Shown here piece after piece: positions 8,490-17,282 of a stretch of DNA of 64,000 nucleotides. This stretch comes from Roseomonas sp. (GTDB lineage: Bacteria > Pseudomonadota > Alphaproteobacteria > Acetobacterales > Acetobacteraceae). The DNA lies in contig JADCFA010000009.1 of assembly GCA_020249775.1 (NCBI GenBank), positions 124,001 through 188,000 of the forward strand. The letters are read 5' to 3'. A model generated the notes under the pieces. It worked only from the letters and a program-made list of their open reading frames with translations, made no database searches and had not been told where the DNA came from. The translations under genes were made by a program, and so were the position numbers. Within the stretch, counting starts at the first letter, position 1. Every line of letters starts with the position of its first letter.

Positions 8490-9668
8490 TCAGCAAGCGC
8501 GGGGCTGCGCCAAATCCCGCCGGAACCAGACATAAAGCGCCAGCGCTACGCCCAGTGCAGCCACCGCGAAAAATACCGGCGCCGTCGCGCTGCCTGTCAT
8601 ATCACGCAGCCACCCAGCAAAGGCCGGACATCCCGTGCAGCCGGCATAGAACCAGACGAAGTACACGCCCAAACCGCGCGCGCGGCGTTCCGGCGCCACA
8701 GCCTCGGCGGCCAGCGCAGAAAAAACGGTGATCGGTAGCGCGTAGCAGAAGCCATGCAGCAGGCCGAGAAATGGCGCCCAGGAAACATCCGCGATCGGCA
8801 GGGCGAGTGCTGCCAGCATGGCAAGCAGGCTCGCGCTAATGGTCATCGGCCCTGCCACACCCGCACGGCGTGCAAGCCAGGCGCCTGCCGGTACCGCCAG
8901 CATATTGGACCATGAAATCAGGGAGGTTGCGAAATTCGCCTCCGCCAGGCCAAGCCCGCGCGCCATCAGCATCGGCGGCGCAAAGCTCACCAACACCATA
9001 TAGGCGCCATTCACCAGCGCCCAGCAGGCGCCGGCGAGGCACATGCGGCGAAACTCCGCCTGCGTCAGCGCGCTGCTGGTGCTGGCGCTGACAGGCAGCG
9101 CGCGCGGTTCCGGCCCGCGGGCCAGCGCAACTGCGATGAAGGCAATACCGGCGGCAAAGGCTGCGACCTGATAGGGAAATTGCCAGCCATGATCAGGCAC
9201 AAAGCCGGGGAGCGCCGCCTGCGCCGCGGCAATGCCGAGCGGCCAGCCCAGCACATAAACCGCCATGGCAGGGAAAAGGTCTCGGCCAATGAAACGGTCC
9301 TGCACCATTTTCGTCAGCAGCAAGATCACCAGCAGCGTGCCGAGGCCCATCAACAACCGCCCCGCGACCAACAGCGCCACCTGATCCGCGCTGGTGGAAA
9401 CGACCGCCCCCAGGATCAGCAGCAAAATCCCCAGCAGCACGCCGCGCCTATCGCCCAGGCGCCGCGCCACCAAGCCCAAAGGATAAGCCAGGAAAAGCCC
9501 TGGCAGCCAGAACAGACCAACCAGCGTGCCAAAGCCCGCCCAATCCAAAGCGAAGGCTTCCACCAAGGCAGGGCCAGCCGCGCCGGGTGCCTGGAACATC
9601 GCGCCGAGCGCTGCGCGCAGGATAAACACGGCAACAAGAAAGGCAGCGGCGGTTTTCAAAAAACCCAT
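8490..9668 (-). CDS. Major facilitator superfamily transporter
   Basis: A 392-residue hydrophobic protein with about twelve predicted membrane helices and the MFS loop 2-3 signature in the form GLVARRLGDRRGVLLG. The substrate is unknown; its size and glycine/alanine-rich helices fit a drug or metabolite exporter of the CynX/YbfB-like type. The ATG at 9666-9668 directly precedes the first helix. It overlaps the 3' end of the DUF3293 gene by 13 bases, so the three genes rlmI-like, DUF3293 and MFS read as one operon. Confidence 0.85.
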   Translation of the reverse strand: MGFLKTAAAFLVAVFILRAALGAMFQAPGAAGPALVEAFALDWAGFGTLVGLFWLPGLFLAYPLGLVARRLGDRRGVLLGILLLILGAVVSTSADQVALLVAGRLLMGLGTLLVILLLTKMVQDRFIGRDLFPAMAVYVLGWPLGIAAAQAALPGFVPDHGWQFPYQVAAFAAGIAFIAVALARGPEPRALPVSASTSSALTQAEFRRMCLAGACWALVNGAYMVLVSFAPPMLMARGLGLAEANFATSLISWSNMLAVPAGAWLARRAGVAGPMTISASLLAMLAALALPIADVSWAPFLGLLHGFCYALPITVFSALAAEAVAPERRARGLGVYFVWFYAGCTGCPAFAGWLRDMTGSATAPVFFAVAALGVALALYVWFRRDLAQPRAC

Positions 9669-10045
9669 AGCAGCTGCGCCTTCGCCCCGCGCCGCAGCGC
9701 GACCATCGCGTTTTGCCGAAACAATCGCGCAAGGCGCTTGCCGCGCGCAGCACAGATGCCGATGAAGCAATGCGCTTCCCACCAGCGCTTGGCGCCGCCC
9801 CTGCCTTCAACATGGGGCAACCGCCGCAACCGCTCACGCAACACGGCATGGCGCCGCGCATTCCAGCCTGCCGGCATGCGCCGGCTGAAGGGATTGCCGG
9901 CGGCGATGAATACACCTTCCTGCACGCGCCAGCATCGTAGAAGCGCATCCAAAGCCGGTGCGCGTTGCCCGATGCGCGCGACATGCTCGCCCGCAAAATA
10001 GCAGGAAGCGCGATAGTCGCGTTCAAGCCTTGCTTTTCGCTTCAT
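9656..10045 (-). CDS. DUF3293 domain protein
   Basis: A 129-residue protein matching the general DUF3293 pattern: an N-terminal DYRASCYF strand, the core FIAAGNPFSRRMPAGWNARRH in which AxNPxS and N-x2-R are the recognisable family features, and a C-terminal segment with WWEAHCFIGI. The function is unknown. Its start overlaps the stop of the upstream methyltransferase (ATGA at 10042-10045) and its end overlaps the MFS start, indicating translational coupling on both sides. Confidence 0.65.
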   Translation of the reverse strand: MKRKARLERDYRASCYFAGEHVARIGQRAPALDALLRCWRVQEGVFIAAGNPFSRRMPAGWNARRHAVLRERLRRLPHVEGRGGAKRWWEAHCFIGICAARGKRLARLFRQNAMVALRRGAKAQLLWVF

Positions 10046-11232
10046 CTGAGCTGCATCAGGATGCCCTTGAGGTAAGCGCTTTCCGGCAACATGGGATGCA
10101 GCGGGTGATCCGGACCTGCGCCGCCCATATGCAGGATGCGCGCCTCCCGCCCGGCGCGCTGCACGCCCCAGGCGACCGCATCGGCAAATTCACCCGGCGC
10201 GACATGGTGGCTGCAGGACGCGATGAAGAAAAACCCTGATTTTTCCACCAAGCTCGCGCCAAGTCGCGCCAACTTGCCATAGGCGCGCAGCGCCGCCGGT
10301 TGGTCCTTGCGCGCCTTGGCGAAGGCGGGCGGGTCCGTGATCACCACGCCAAAACGCTTGCCCGCGCCGACCATGCGTTCCAAGGCTTCCAAAGCCTCGG
10401 CTTTTTGTGTTTCCACCCGATCAGCGACTCCATTGCGCTGCGCCGCTTCACGGGCCAATGCCAGCGCCGCTTCGCTCCGGTCCAGCAGCGTGACATGCGC
10501 CGCACCTGCCACGGCGGCGGAAACACCAAAGCCGCCCGTGTGGCAGAAGGCGTCCAATACCGTGGCATCCTTGGCAAGGCGGGCAACGCGGGCACGGTGC
10601 TCGCGCTGATCGAAGAACCAACCGGTTTTCTGCCCGCCGAGTGGATCAACCGCAAAACTCAGACCGCTTTCTTCCACCGAGATCATGCCGGCCTCGCCGT
10701 GTAGCAGTTTGGTTTCCTCGGCCAGGCCTTCCAGCGCGCGCACGGCGCTGTCATTGCGCGCAATCACCATGCGGGGTGCGATCAGGGCGTGCAGTGCTTC
10801 CAGGATCAGCGGTGTCGCGGCTTCCATGCCGGCAGAATTGGCCTGGATCGTCACTGCATCGCCGTAGCGGTCAATCACCAATCCTGGCAGGCCATCGGCT
10901 TCGGCATGGATCAGGCGATAATGCGGGCGGTCAAACAGCTTGTCGCGCAGGCTTAGCGCTTCCTGCAGGCGCTTCCGGAACCAAGCAAGATCGGAAGCGG
11001 CATCGGGGTTGCGGTCCAACTTGCGCGCGGCAATCAGCGAATGCGGGTTGAAATGCCAAACGCCATGCTTGACGCCATCATCGCCTTCAAGCCGCACCAC
11101 ACTGCCTGGCGGCAACGCCTTTGCCACCGGCGTCATGGCGATTTCATTGGAAAAGGCCCAAGGGTGGCCGGATTTCACGCGGCGGTCTCGGCCAGGGAGC
11201 AAGCGGATCAGGGGCGGCGGGGCGATATTCAT
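10042..11232 (-). CDS. rlmI: Class I rRNA methyltransferase, RlmI-like (PUA + SAM domains)
   Basis: A 396-residue protein with an N-terminal PUA-type RNA-binding domain (GRDRRVKSGHPWAFSNEI), a middle domain and a C-terminal Rossmann methyltransferase domain. SAM motif I reads LDAFCHTGGFGVSAA. Motif IV reads DPPAFAKARKDQ and motif VI SCSHHV carries the cysteine used by 5-methylcytosine RNA enzymes. RlmI methylates C1962 of 23S rRNA; the assignment to this exact position is by family only. It is the first gene of the operon with DUF3293 and the MFS transporter. Confidence 0.85.
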   Translation of the reverse strand: MNIAPPPLIRLLPGRDRRVKSGHPWAFSNEIAMTPVAKALPPGSVVRLEGDDGVKHGVWHFNPHSLIAARKLDRNPDAASDLAWFRKRLQEALSLRDKLFDRPHYRLIHAEADGLPGLVIDRYGDAVTIQANSAGMEAATPLILEALHALIAPRMVIARNDSAVRALEGLAEETKLLHGEAGMISVEESGLSFAVDPLGGQKTGWFFDQREHRARVARLAKDATVLDAFCHTGGFGVSAAVAGAAHVTLLDRSEAALALAREAAQRNGVADRVETQKAEALEALERMVGAGKRFGVVITDPPAFAKARKDQPAALRAYGKLARLGASLVEKSGFFFIASCSHHVAPGEFADAVAWGVQRAGREARILHMGGAGPDHPLHPMLPESAYLKGILMQLR

Positions 11233-11274
11233 GGGCAGACCATGGCGCGCGGCGGCACTTCCCGCAATGCGCGA

Positions 11275-12150
11275 TCAGCCGCGCACCGCCAGCACCACGC
11301 CGGACAATACCAAGGTCAGTGCCAGGATTTCGCGCAAGCCAAAGGGCTCATTCAGGAACAGCGCCGCGCCCAGAACGCCCACAACAGGCGTGATGACCGT
11401 GCCAAGCGATGCAAGTGACGCCGGCAACATCTTCAGCGCCGCGAACCAGGAAAGATAGCAAAGCCCCAGCGCGAAAACGCCGCCATAGATCAGCAGCGCC
11501 ACACCCAGCGTTGAAACATGGCTGAAATCGAGTGGGTCAAAAATGGCCGCCGCGATGAAAAGCGGTGCGACACCAATGCCCACCTGCCAGGCAACCGAAC
11601 TTGATGGCGGCAGGCCAAGCGGCATGCGCTTCGTGAGCACCGTCCCCAAGGCAAAAAGCACGGCCGAACCCAGGCCCAAGGCGACTCCCGGCAGCTTCGC
11701 CAAGCCAAGATCAAGCCCCTTGCCCAGCACCAGATAAACCAAGCCCGATAGCGCCAGCACCAGCGCCAGAATGCGGGCCAGACTTGGTCTTTCCCCCAAT
11801 ATAAGCCAGGCGAAAAGCGCAGCCCAGACAGGCATGGTGTAGCAGATGATGGTCGCTTCCGATGCGGCCAGCCACAGCAGCGAAAAGCTCGCGAGCCCCA
11901 TCCAGGCCGTGACATTCAACAGCGAAATCAGCGTAAGTCGGCCCCAAATCGCGCGCGGCACCACAAGGCTTTGCCTTTGCACGAGCACAACAATCAATAG
12001 CACAATAAAGCCAAGCCCGCCGCCAATCGCGCGGGTTGTCAGCGGCGGCAATTCCGCCAGCAGCACCTTCATCGCCGGCCAATTCATCCCCCAGCCGACG
12101 GTCGTGATCACCAGCAGGAGCAAGCCGCGCTGGTAGGCGGCAGGATTCAA
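11275..12150 (-). CDS. EamA/DMT superfamily transporter
   Basis: About 291 residues with ten predicted membrane helices in two EamA repeats (first repeat starting GLLLLVITTVGWGMNWPAMK, second with VALGLGSAVLFALGTVLTKR). The family contains exporters of amino acids and other metabolites. The start is probably TTG at 12148-12150, because no ATG keeps the first helix. That TTG shares two bases with the TGA stop of the upstream aldolase gene (TTGA), so translation is likely coupled to it. Confidence 0.85.
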   Translation of the reverse strand: MNPAAYQRGLLLLVITTVGWGMNWPAMKVLLAELPPLTTRAIGGGLGFIVLLIVVLVQRQSLVVPRAIWGRLTLISLLNVTAWMGLASFSLLWLAASEATIICYTMPVWAALFAWLILGERPSLARILALVLALSGLVYLVLGKGLDLGLAKLPGVALGLGSAVLFALGTVLTKRMPLGLPPSSSVAWQVGIGVAPLFIAAAIFDPLDFSHVSTLGVALLIYGGVFALGLCYLSWFAALKMLPASLASLGTVITPVVGVLGAALFLNEPFGLREILALTLVLSGVVLAVRG

Positions 12151-12932
12151 TGCATGAAATCCGGCTCTTCACGCGTCAGGATACGCTTGATGCTTTCCAG
12201 ATGCAGCCTGGCACTTTCGCGATCCCCCTCGCGCATTTGCGCATAGGTGCGCGCGGCCATTTCGGCCGGCACCGGCTTCAGCTTGCGCCCCGTGCCCATC
12301 GCAAGGCGCTGCGCTTCCGCCGCACGTTCCAGGTAGTAAAGATCATCCCAGGCTTCGGCGATGCTGGCCCCCACCACCATGACGCCGTGGTTTTTCATGA
12401 AGACGATATCGGCATCACCGATGGAAGCGGCGATACGATCCCCCTCACTCTCATCCAAGGCGAGGCCGTTGTAATCTTCATCCACCAAAGTGCGGCCATA
12501 GAACTTCAGCGCGCTTTGCCCGGCCCAGACCAAGGGCGGGCCTTCCAGCATGGCAAGGGCGGTGGCGTTTGGCATATGCGTGTGAAACGCTGCCTTGGCG
12601 CGAGGCTTGTTCAGGTGCATGCGCGCATGGATGTAGAAGGCGGTCGCTTCCGGCACGCCGTCGCCCGCCACCACATTGCCCTTGAAATCGCAGACCAGCA
12701 GGCGAGAGGCGGTGATTTCTGAAAAGGCCCAGCCATAGGGGTTCACCAGAAACAGATCATCGCGCCCCGGCACCACGAAGGAGAAGTGGTTGCAAATCCC
12801 CTCATGCAGGCCAAGCCGTGCCGCCATACGAAAACAGGCCGCCAGATCCACCCGCGCGGCGCGCACGGCTTCCGCATCCAATTCGGAATTGCGCAGAATG
12901 GCAGGGCTGGAGGGTTCAAGCGCATGGGCCAT
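12147..12932 (-). CDS. Class II aldolase/adducin family protein
   Basis: A 261-residue class II aldolase. Zinc-ligand histidines lie in AAFHTHMPNAT (H117, H119) and KNHGVMVVG (H182), with the N-terminal CNHFSFV segment binding the phosphate or carboxylate end. Family members cleave or epimerise sugar phosphates or decarboxylate related acids, and the substrate cannot be read from sequence. The ATG at 12930-12932 has GGGAG at good distance. It is followed immediately by the DMT transporter with overlapping stop and start. Confidence 0.85.
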   Translation of the reverse strand: MAHALEPSSPAILRNSELDAEAVRAARVDLAACFRMAARLGLHEGICNHFSFVVPGRDDLFLVNPYGWAFSEITASRLLVCDFKGNVVAGDGVPEATAFYIHARMHLNKPRAKAAFHTHMPNATALAMLEGPPLVWAGQSALKFYGRTLVDEDYNGLALDESEGDRIAASIGDADIVFMKNHGVMVVGASIAEAWDDLYYLERAAEAQRLAMGTGRKLKPVPAEMAARTYAQMREGDRESARLHLESIKRILTREEPDFMH

Positions 12933-12976
12933 GAGGTTTCTCCCGGGGGCAGGCATGGGTTAGGATTGGCGGTAAG

Positions 12977-13753
12977 ATGCACATGGGGGCCAGGAAGATG
13001 CAACGCCGCGCGCTATTAGCGAGCCTCTGCCTACCGGCGCCTGCCTTGGCCCAAGCCTCGCCTTTGAAGGTTCTGGGGACGGGCGCGGTGGCGGCATCGG
13101 TCCGTGACATCGTCACATCCTTCACTAACCGCACCGGGCGCGTGGTGGATATTCAAACCGCCAATGCCGGCGTGGTCGCGCGCCGGCTGCTGGAAGGGGA
13201 GGCCGCCGATCTGGTGCTGAATAGTGCGGCGCAAATCGCGGCGCTCGCGGCTGCCGGGCTGGTGGAAGCCGCCAGCGTCCGCGAATTGGGCCGTATGCTG
13301 ATTGGGGTTGCGGTGCGCGCAGGCGCGGCGCGACCTGATATCGGCACGGAAGCCGCGCTGCGGTTGGCGATCCTGGCGGCCCCAATCATTGCCCATTCCG
13401 ACCCTGCCGCGGGGGCCACCGCCGGCACCCATGCGGCGCGGCTCATCGAAAGGCTGGGCCTGGCCGAGGCCATGCGCGGGCGCGTGCTGGTCTTTCCGGG
13501 TGGCGGGGCGGCGGTGGGCGCGGTAGCGGAAGGCCGCGCAGCGCTGGCCATCTCCCAGATCAGCGAAATCATCGCCGTGCCGGGGGCGGTGCTGGTCGGG
13601 CCGCTGCCGGATACGGCGCAGCTAGTCACGCCCTATCAGGGCGCCATCGCCACCCGCGCGGTGGATGCTGAAGGCGCGGGCGCCTTGCTGGCTGCGCTGA
13701 CAGGCCCCGAGGGGCAGGCGCGCTTCCGCGCGGCCGGCTTCGCGGTGGGCTGA
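12977..13753 (+). CDS. Periplasmic binding protein, ModA-like
   Basis: About 250-258 residues with a signal peptide (MQRRALLASLCLPAPALAQA; cleavage after ALA) and a type II periplasmic binding fold resembling ModA. Examples are LKVLGTGAVAAS, ADLVLNSAAQI and a closing FRAAGFAVG as in many ModA-type proteins. Two starts are possible, 12977 and 12998, and the second begins exactly at the signal peptide. No permease or ATPase gene follows, so it is a solitary binding protein and its ligand is uncertain. Confidence 0.75.
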   Translation: MHMGARKMQRRALLASLCLPAPALAQASPLKVLGTGAVAASVRDIVTSFTNRTGRVVDIQTANAGVVARRLLEGEAADLVLNSAAQIAALAAAGLVEAASVRELGRMLIGVAVRAGAARPDIGTEAALRLAILAAPIIAHSDPAAGATAGTHAARLIERLGLAEAMRGRVLVFPGGGAAVGAVAEGRAALAISQISEIIAVPGAVLVGPLPDTAQLVTPYQGAIATRAVDAEGAGALLAALTGPEGQARFRAAGFAVG

Positions 13754-13755
13754 CA

Positions 13756-13771
13756 CCCCCTGGACAGGGGG
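13756..13771 (+). terminator. Hairpin after the ModA-like gene
   Basis: CCCCCTG at 13756-13762 pairs with CAGGGGG at 13765-13771 just after the stop of the binding-protein gene. It is followed by CGTTTCGCG, so the T-tract is poor. It may be a weak terminator or one of the dispersed palindromes. Confidence 0.4.
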
Positions 13772-13822
13772 CGTTTCGCGCGCCAAAGGCAGGGCGAACC
13801 TAACCCGGGAAAGTAGCGGAAC

Positions 13823-15067
13823 ATGAGCGGCACAAATCAGCGCATTGATGGCAAGCGGCTTTGGGATTCTCTGATGGCGATGGCGGAGATTGGCGCCACC
13901 CCCAAGGGCGGCGTGAAGCGCCTGACGCTCACCGATGTGGACAAGGCCGGGCGGGATCGGTTTCGCGGCTGGTGTGAGGCGCTTGGCCTGACGGTGCGCG
14001 TTGATTCCATCGGCAATATGTTCGCCCGCCGCGAAGGCCGTGATCCGAAGCGCCTGCCCGTGCTGCTCGGCAGCCATCTCGATAGCCAGCCCACCGGCGG
14101 CAAGTTTGACGGCGCGCTTGGCGTGATTGCCGGGCTTGAGGTGATGCGGAGCCTGAATGACCTCAACATCGTGACCGAAGCGCCGATTGAATTGGTGAAT
14201 TGGACGGATGAGGAAGGCAGCCGCTTCGGCCATTCGCTGATGGGCAGCGGCGTTTGGGCCGGCATCTATACGCAGGAAAAAGCCTATGGCCTGCGCGATG
14301 TGGATGGCGTGAGTGTTGGCGATGCGCTTGATGCCATCGGCTATAAGGGCCCGCATAAGGCCGCGCCCTTTCCGGCGGATGCCTATTTCGAATTGCATAT
14401 CGAACAGGGCCCGATCCTGGAACGCGAGGGCAAGCAGATTGGTATCGTGACCGGCGCGCAGGCGCAGGTCTGGTATGACGCGGTGATCATCGGGCAGGAT
14501 AGCCACGCCGGCACCACGCCGCCTTCCGCACGGCGCGATGCGCTGGTCGCCGCCGCGCGCGTCATTGAGCGTGTGGATGCGCTGATGCGCGCACGGGGTG
14601 AGGATGGCCGCGGCACTGTCGGCTTTCTGCAAGTGCTGCCCGCCAGCCGTAATGTGGTGCCGGGCGAAGTGCGCTTCAGCGTGGAATTCCGCCACCCATC
14701 GGATGCGCAAATCCAGGGCCTCGCCGAAAGCTTTCCGGAAGAAGCGCGTAAGCTGGTAGAGGCCAATGGCTGCAAGCTGGAATTGACCGAGCTGTTCCGC
14801 ATCCCGGCACAACCTTTTGATCCTTCCTGCGTTGACCTGGTGCGCCAGGCCACCAAGCGCCTTGGCTTGCCTTCGCGCGAAATCATCTCGGGCGCGGGGC
14901 ATGATGCGGTTTATGTCGCGCGTTCTGTGCCGACCGCGATGATCTTCACGCCCTGCAAGGATGGGCTTTCACATAATGAAGCCGAAAGCATCATGCCGGA
15001 GGAGGCTGAGGCCGGCTGTCAGGTGTTGTTTGAAGCGGTGGTGGCGCGGGCCAATCGGGCCTTGTGA
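13823..15067 (+). CDS. Zn-dependent M20 amidohydrolase (N-carbamoyl-L-amino acid hydrolase/allantoate amidohydrolase type)
   Basis: A 414-residue M20 metalloenzyme of the HyuC/AllC branch. Metal ligands are visible in GSHLDSQPTGGKFDGALG (His and Asp), NWTDEEGSRF (Glu pair), ELHIEQGPILE (His) and the C-terminal SGAGHDAVYVA and SHNEAESI (last His). These enzymes remove N-carbamoyl or ureido groups from amino acids and related compounds; the exact substrate is not determinable. The start has GGAA a few bases upstream. A pyrimidine or purine degradation context is not visible in the neighbours. Confidence 0.9.
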   Translation: MSGTNQRIDGKRLWDSLMAMAEIGATPKGGVKRLTLTDVDKAGRDRFRGWCEALGLTVRVDSIGNMFARREGRDPKRLPVLLGSHLDSQPTGGKFDGALGVIAGLEVMRSLNDLNIVTEAPIELVNWTDEEGSRFGHSLMGSGVWAGIYTQEKAYGLRDVDGVSVGDALDAIGYKGPHKAAPFPADAYFELHIEQGPILEREGKQIGIVTGAQAQVWYDAVIIGQDSHAGTTPPSARRDALVAAARVIERVDALMRARGEDGRGTVGFLQVLPASRNVVPGEVRFSVEFRHPSDAQIQGLAESFPEEARKLVEANGCKLELTELFRIPAQPFDPSCVDLVRQATKRLGLPSREIISGAGHDAVYVARSVPTAMIFTPCKDGLSHNEAESIMPEEAEAGCQVLFEAVVARANRAL

Positions 15068-15235
15068 GGGGCGCTTTTTTCTTCGCCTAAGTGAACGGCA
15101 ATGCGCGGCCTGATGGCAGCGCCCGGCATGGACACTTGACTCAAACTTCCTCTGGTGCGGAGGCTAGCGCGGGCGTCACAGCACGCCTGGCTGCCAGCAT
15201 CCCAGCGACAGCCTCAGGAAATGAGGAAACGCATC

Positions 15236-16414
15236 ATGTCCTTCCCCATGCCGCAGCGGCGGAGCCTGGCCGCGCTGGCACTGCTTGCTGCTGCCACACT
15301 GGTCTCCGCGCCAAGCCTCGCCCAATCACCCCCGGTGCAGACCTGTCAGCTTGGCGAATTCACGCTGGAAAGCGGCGCCAAGGTGCCGAATTTCCGTATG
15401 ACCTATATCACCCATGGCACGCTGAACGCGGATAAAAGCAACGCGATTCTGTCCATCCATGGGCTGCGCGGGGATCGGAATACGCAAACCGTTTGGGCGG
15501 GGCCGGGCAGGGCGCTGGATACGGATCGCTATTTTGTCATTCAGCCCGACACCATGGGCGTCGCTTCGCTTGATCCCAATGCCACGACATCGCCAACGCG
15601 TTCGGGGATGAATATGGCATTCCCGCGCTTCACCATGCGCGACATGGTGAAGGCCGAACACCGGATGCTCACGGAATGTCTTGGCATCCGCAGATTGGTG
15701 GCAGTGACAGGCACTTCCATGGGCGGCATTGCTTCCATGCAATGGGCGGTGAGCTTTCCCGATTTCATGGAAGCGGTGATCCCGCTTGTGCCTCAGGCGC
15801 ATGTGAACCGGCAGGGTAATTTCATCTGGGAAGCCGCGCGCCAGACCATCATGCTGGATCCGAAATGGCGCGATGGCGCTTATCCGGCGGATGACCCGCC
15901 GAAGCGCGGCACCGGGATTGGCATGTTGATCCAGAATGCTTTCGGCATCAGCGCCGGCGGGTTTGAGGAAATGTTCGCCACCGCCGATCAGGTGCGCGGC
16001 TTTTATCGCCAATCCGCCGAACAGATCGGCAATACCACCCAGGCGCGGGATTGGATTTATCGTACCTGGGCCATTGAAAGCCACGATATCGCACAAACTC
16101 CGGGCTTCAATGGTGATCTTATCGCGGCGGCGCGTTCCATCAAGGCGCGGCTTTTGTTGATCCCAAACTGCTTTGATCAATTGCTGCCGCCTGGGGAAAG
16201 CGGTGTGATGACGGTGGCCGGCCATGCGCCCAATGCGAAGATTGTGGATGTTGATGATTTGGGCGGCCATGGTGGTACGCGTGCGCCGCGCGGCATTGCC
16301 ACCATCACCAGCGAAATCCGCGATTTGCTGCAACGGATTTCTGATGGTCGCCCAGGCTTCTCCGGCCCGCAGTATCCGCGCCATTGGTCTCGGCCGGATC
16401 GCTGCCCAGGCTGA
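15236..16414 (+). CDS. Secreted alpha/beta hydrolase of the MetX (homoserine acetyltransferase)-like family
   Basis: A 392-residue protein with an N-terminal signal peptide (RRSLAALALLAAATLVSAPS then AQS) followed by a MetX-like alpha/beta-hydrolase domain. Seen are ILSIHGLRGD (oxyanion region), VTGTSMGGIASMQWA with the nucleophile serine, and a late DDLGGHGG with the catalytic histidine. Cytoplasmic MetX transfers acetyl to homoserine; a secreted version is more likely an esterase or hydrolase. The ATG at 15236 is chosen for the GAGGAAA upstream. It faces the VIT1 gene across a bidirectional terminator. Confidence 0.8.
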   Translation: MSFPMPQRRSLAALALLAAATLVSAPSLAQSPPVQTCQLGEFTLESGAKVPNFRMTYITHGTLNADKSNAILSIHGLRGDRNTQTVWAGPGRALDTDRYFVIQPDTMGVASLDPNATTSPTRSGMNMAFPRFTMRDMVKAEHRMLTECLGIRRLVAVTGTSMGGIASMQWAVSFPDFMEAVIPLVPQAHVNRQGNFIWEAARQTIMLDPKWRDGAYPADDPPKRGTGIGMLIQNAFGISAGGFEEMFATADQVRGFYRQSAEQIGNTTQARDWIYRTWAIESHDIAQTPGFNGDLIAAARSIKARLLLIPNCFDQLLPPGESGVMTVAGHAPNAKIVDVDDLGGHGGTRAPRGIATITSEIRDLLQRISDGRPGFSGPQYPRHWSRPDRCPG

Positions 16415-16457
16415 AGCATGGCGCGCGTTTTCGTTTTGAATTGGCGGTAATTCAATG

Positions 16458-16484
16458 CCCGATCAGATGTTTCATCTGATCGGG
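16458..16484. terminator. Bidirectional intrinsic terminator-like hairpin
   Basis: A perfect 12-bp stem (CCCGATCAGATG and its complement) closes a TTT loop between two convergent genes, the MetX-like hydrolase and the VIT1 transporter. The T-tracts on both sides are weak, but position and stem strength support termination of both transcripts. Confidence 0.7.
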
Positions 16485-16493
16485 TCGTCTCTG

Positions 16494-17249
16494 TCAGCCG
16501 CCGACCAGCTTCGCCACCATATAGGCAACACTCGCAGCCAGCCCGCCGATGAATAGCGTCTGCACCGCGCCGCGTGTCGCGGGCAGGCCGGTTGCTTTTG
16601 CCTTCAGCCAGCCGAAGCCCGCGAGCGCCACGCCGGTAATGCAGGCGGAAATCACCAAGGCCTGTTGCGTGCTGTCGAGCAGCATATAGGGCGAAAGCGG
16701 CAATAACCCGCCCACCACATAGGCGCCGCCGATGGTGACTGCCGACCGCGCCGCGCGGTCAGGCTGCGGTTCCTTCAAATCCAATTCGAAGCGCATCATG
16801 AAATCCACCCAGCGGCGCTTATCGGCGCAGATGCTGTCCACCGCCATGCGCAAAGCATCACCGCGCACGCCATAGCGATGCAGGATGGCGGCCACTTCCC
16901 AGCGTTCGCGATCCGCGTAGATTTCGGTTTCTTCTTCTTCGCGCCGGCGTTCGGCGGCGAAATGTTCGGCATCGGTGCGCGCGGCCAGATACCCGCCAAG
17001 CCCCATGGCGATGCAGCCCGCGGCAATTTCAGCAAGGCCCGCAGTGACGATCAAAGGGTTGGCCGCGATGGCGCCTGAAAGCCCGGCCGCCAAAGCGAAG
17101 GGCACGGTCAGGCCATCGGCAGTGCCGATCACCAGATCACGCACCACCTCATTCTGCGTGAAATGGCGTTCCTCATGCGGCGGACCTGGCGGCATGGGCC
17201 AAAGCCCGTCGCGGCTTGGCGCTTCGGATTCGGGGGGCTGCGTACTCAT
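16494..17249 (-). CDS. VIT1/CCC1 family iron/manganese transporter
   Basis: A 251-residue membrane protein of the VIT1/CCC1 family. The first helices read VVRDLVIGTADGLTVPFALAAGLSGA and are followed by AGLAEIAAGCIAMGLGGYLAART. A charged, glutamate-rich cytoplasmic loop (AAERRREEEETEIYADRE) corresponds to the metal-binding domain, then three C-terminal helices. The family moves Fe2+ or Mn2+ out of the cytosol. It lies 33 bases downstream of the P1B-type ATPase on the same strand, so the two probably form a metal-detoxification unit. Confidence 0.9.
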   Translation of the reverse strand: MSTQPPESEAPSRDGLWPMPPGPPHEERHFTQNEVVRDLVIGTADGLTVPFALAAGLSGAIAANPLIVTAGLAEIAAGCIAMGLGGYLAARTDAEHFAAERRREEEETEIYADRERWEVAAILHRYGVRGDALRMAVDSICADKRRWVDFMMRFELDLKEPQPDRAARSAVTIGGAYVVGGLLPLSPYMLLDSTQQALVISACITGVALAGFGWLKAKATGLPATRGAVQTLFIGGLAASVAYMVAKLVGG

Positions 17250-17282
17250 CTCACAACAGGCTTTAGCGCAGAAACGAGTGGT

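Noticed and set aside
13622-14902. 426-residue minus-strand open frame
   Set aside because: It is antisense to the HyuC-like amidohydrolase, which has all metal-ligand motifs.
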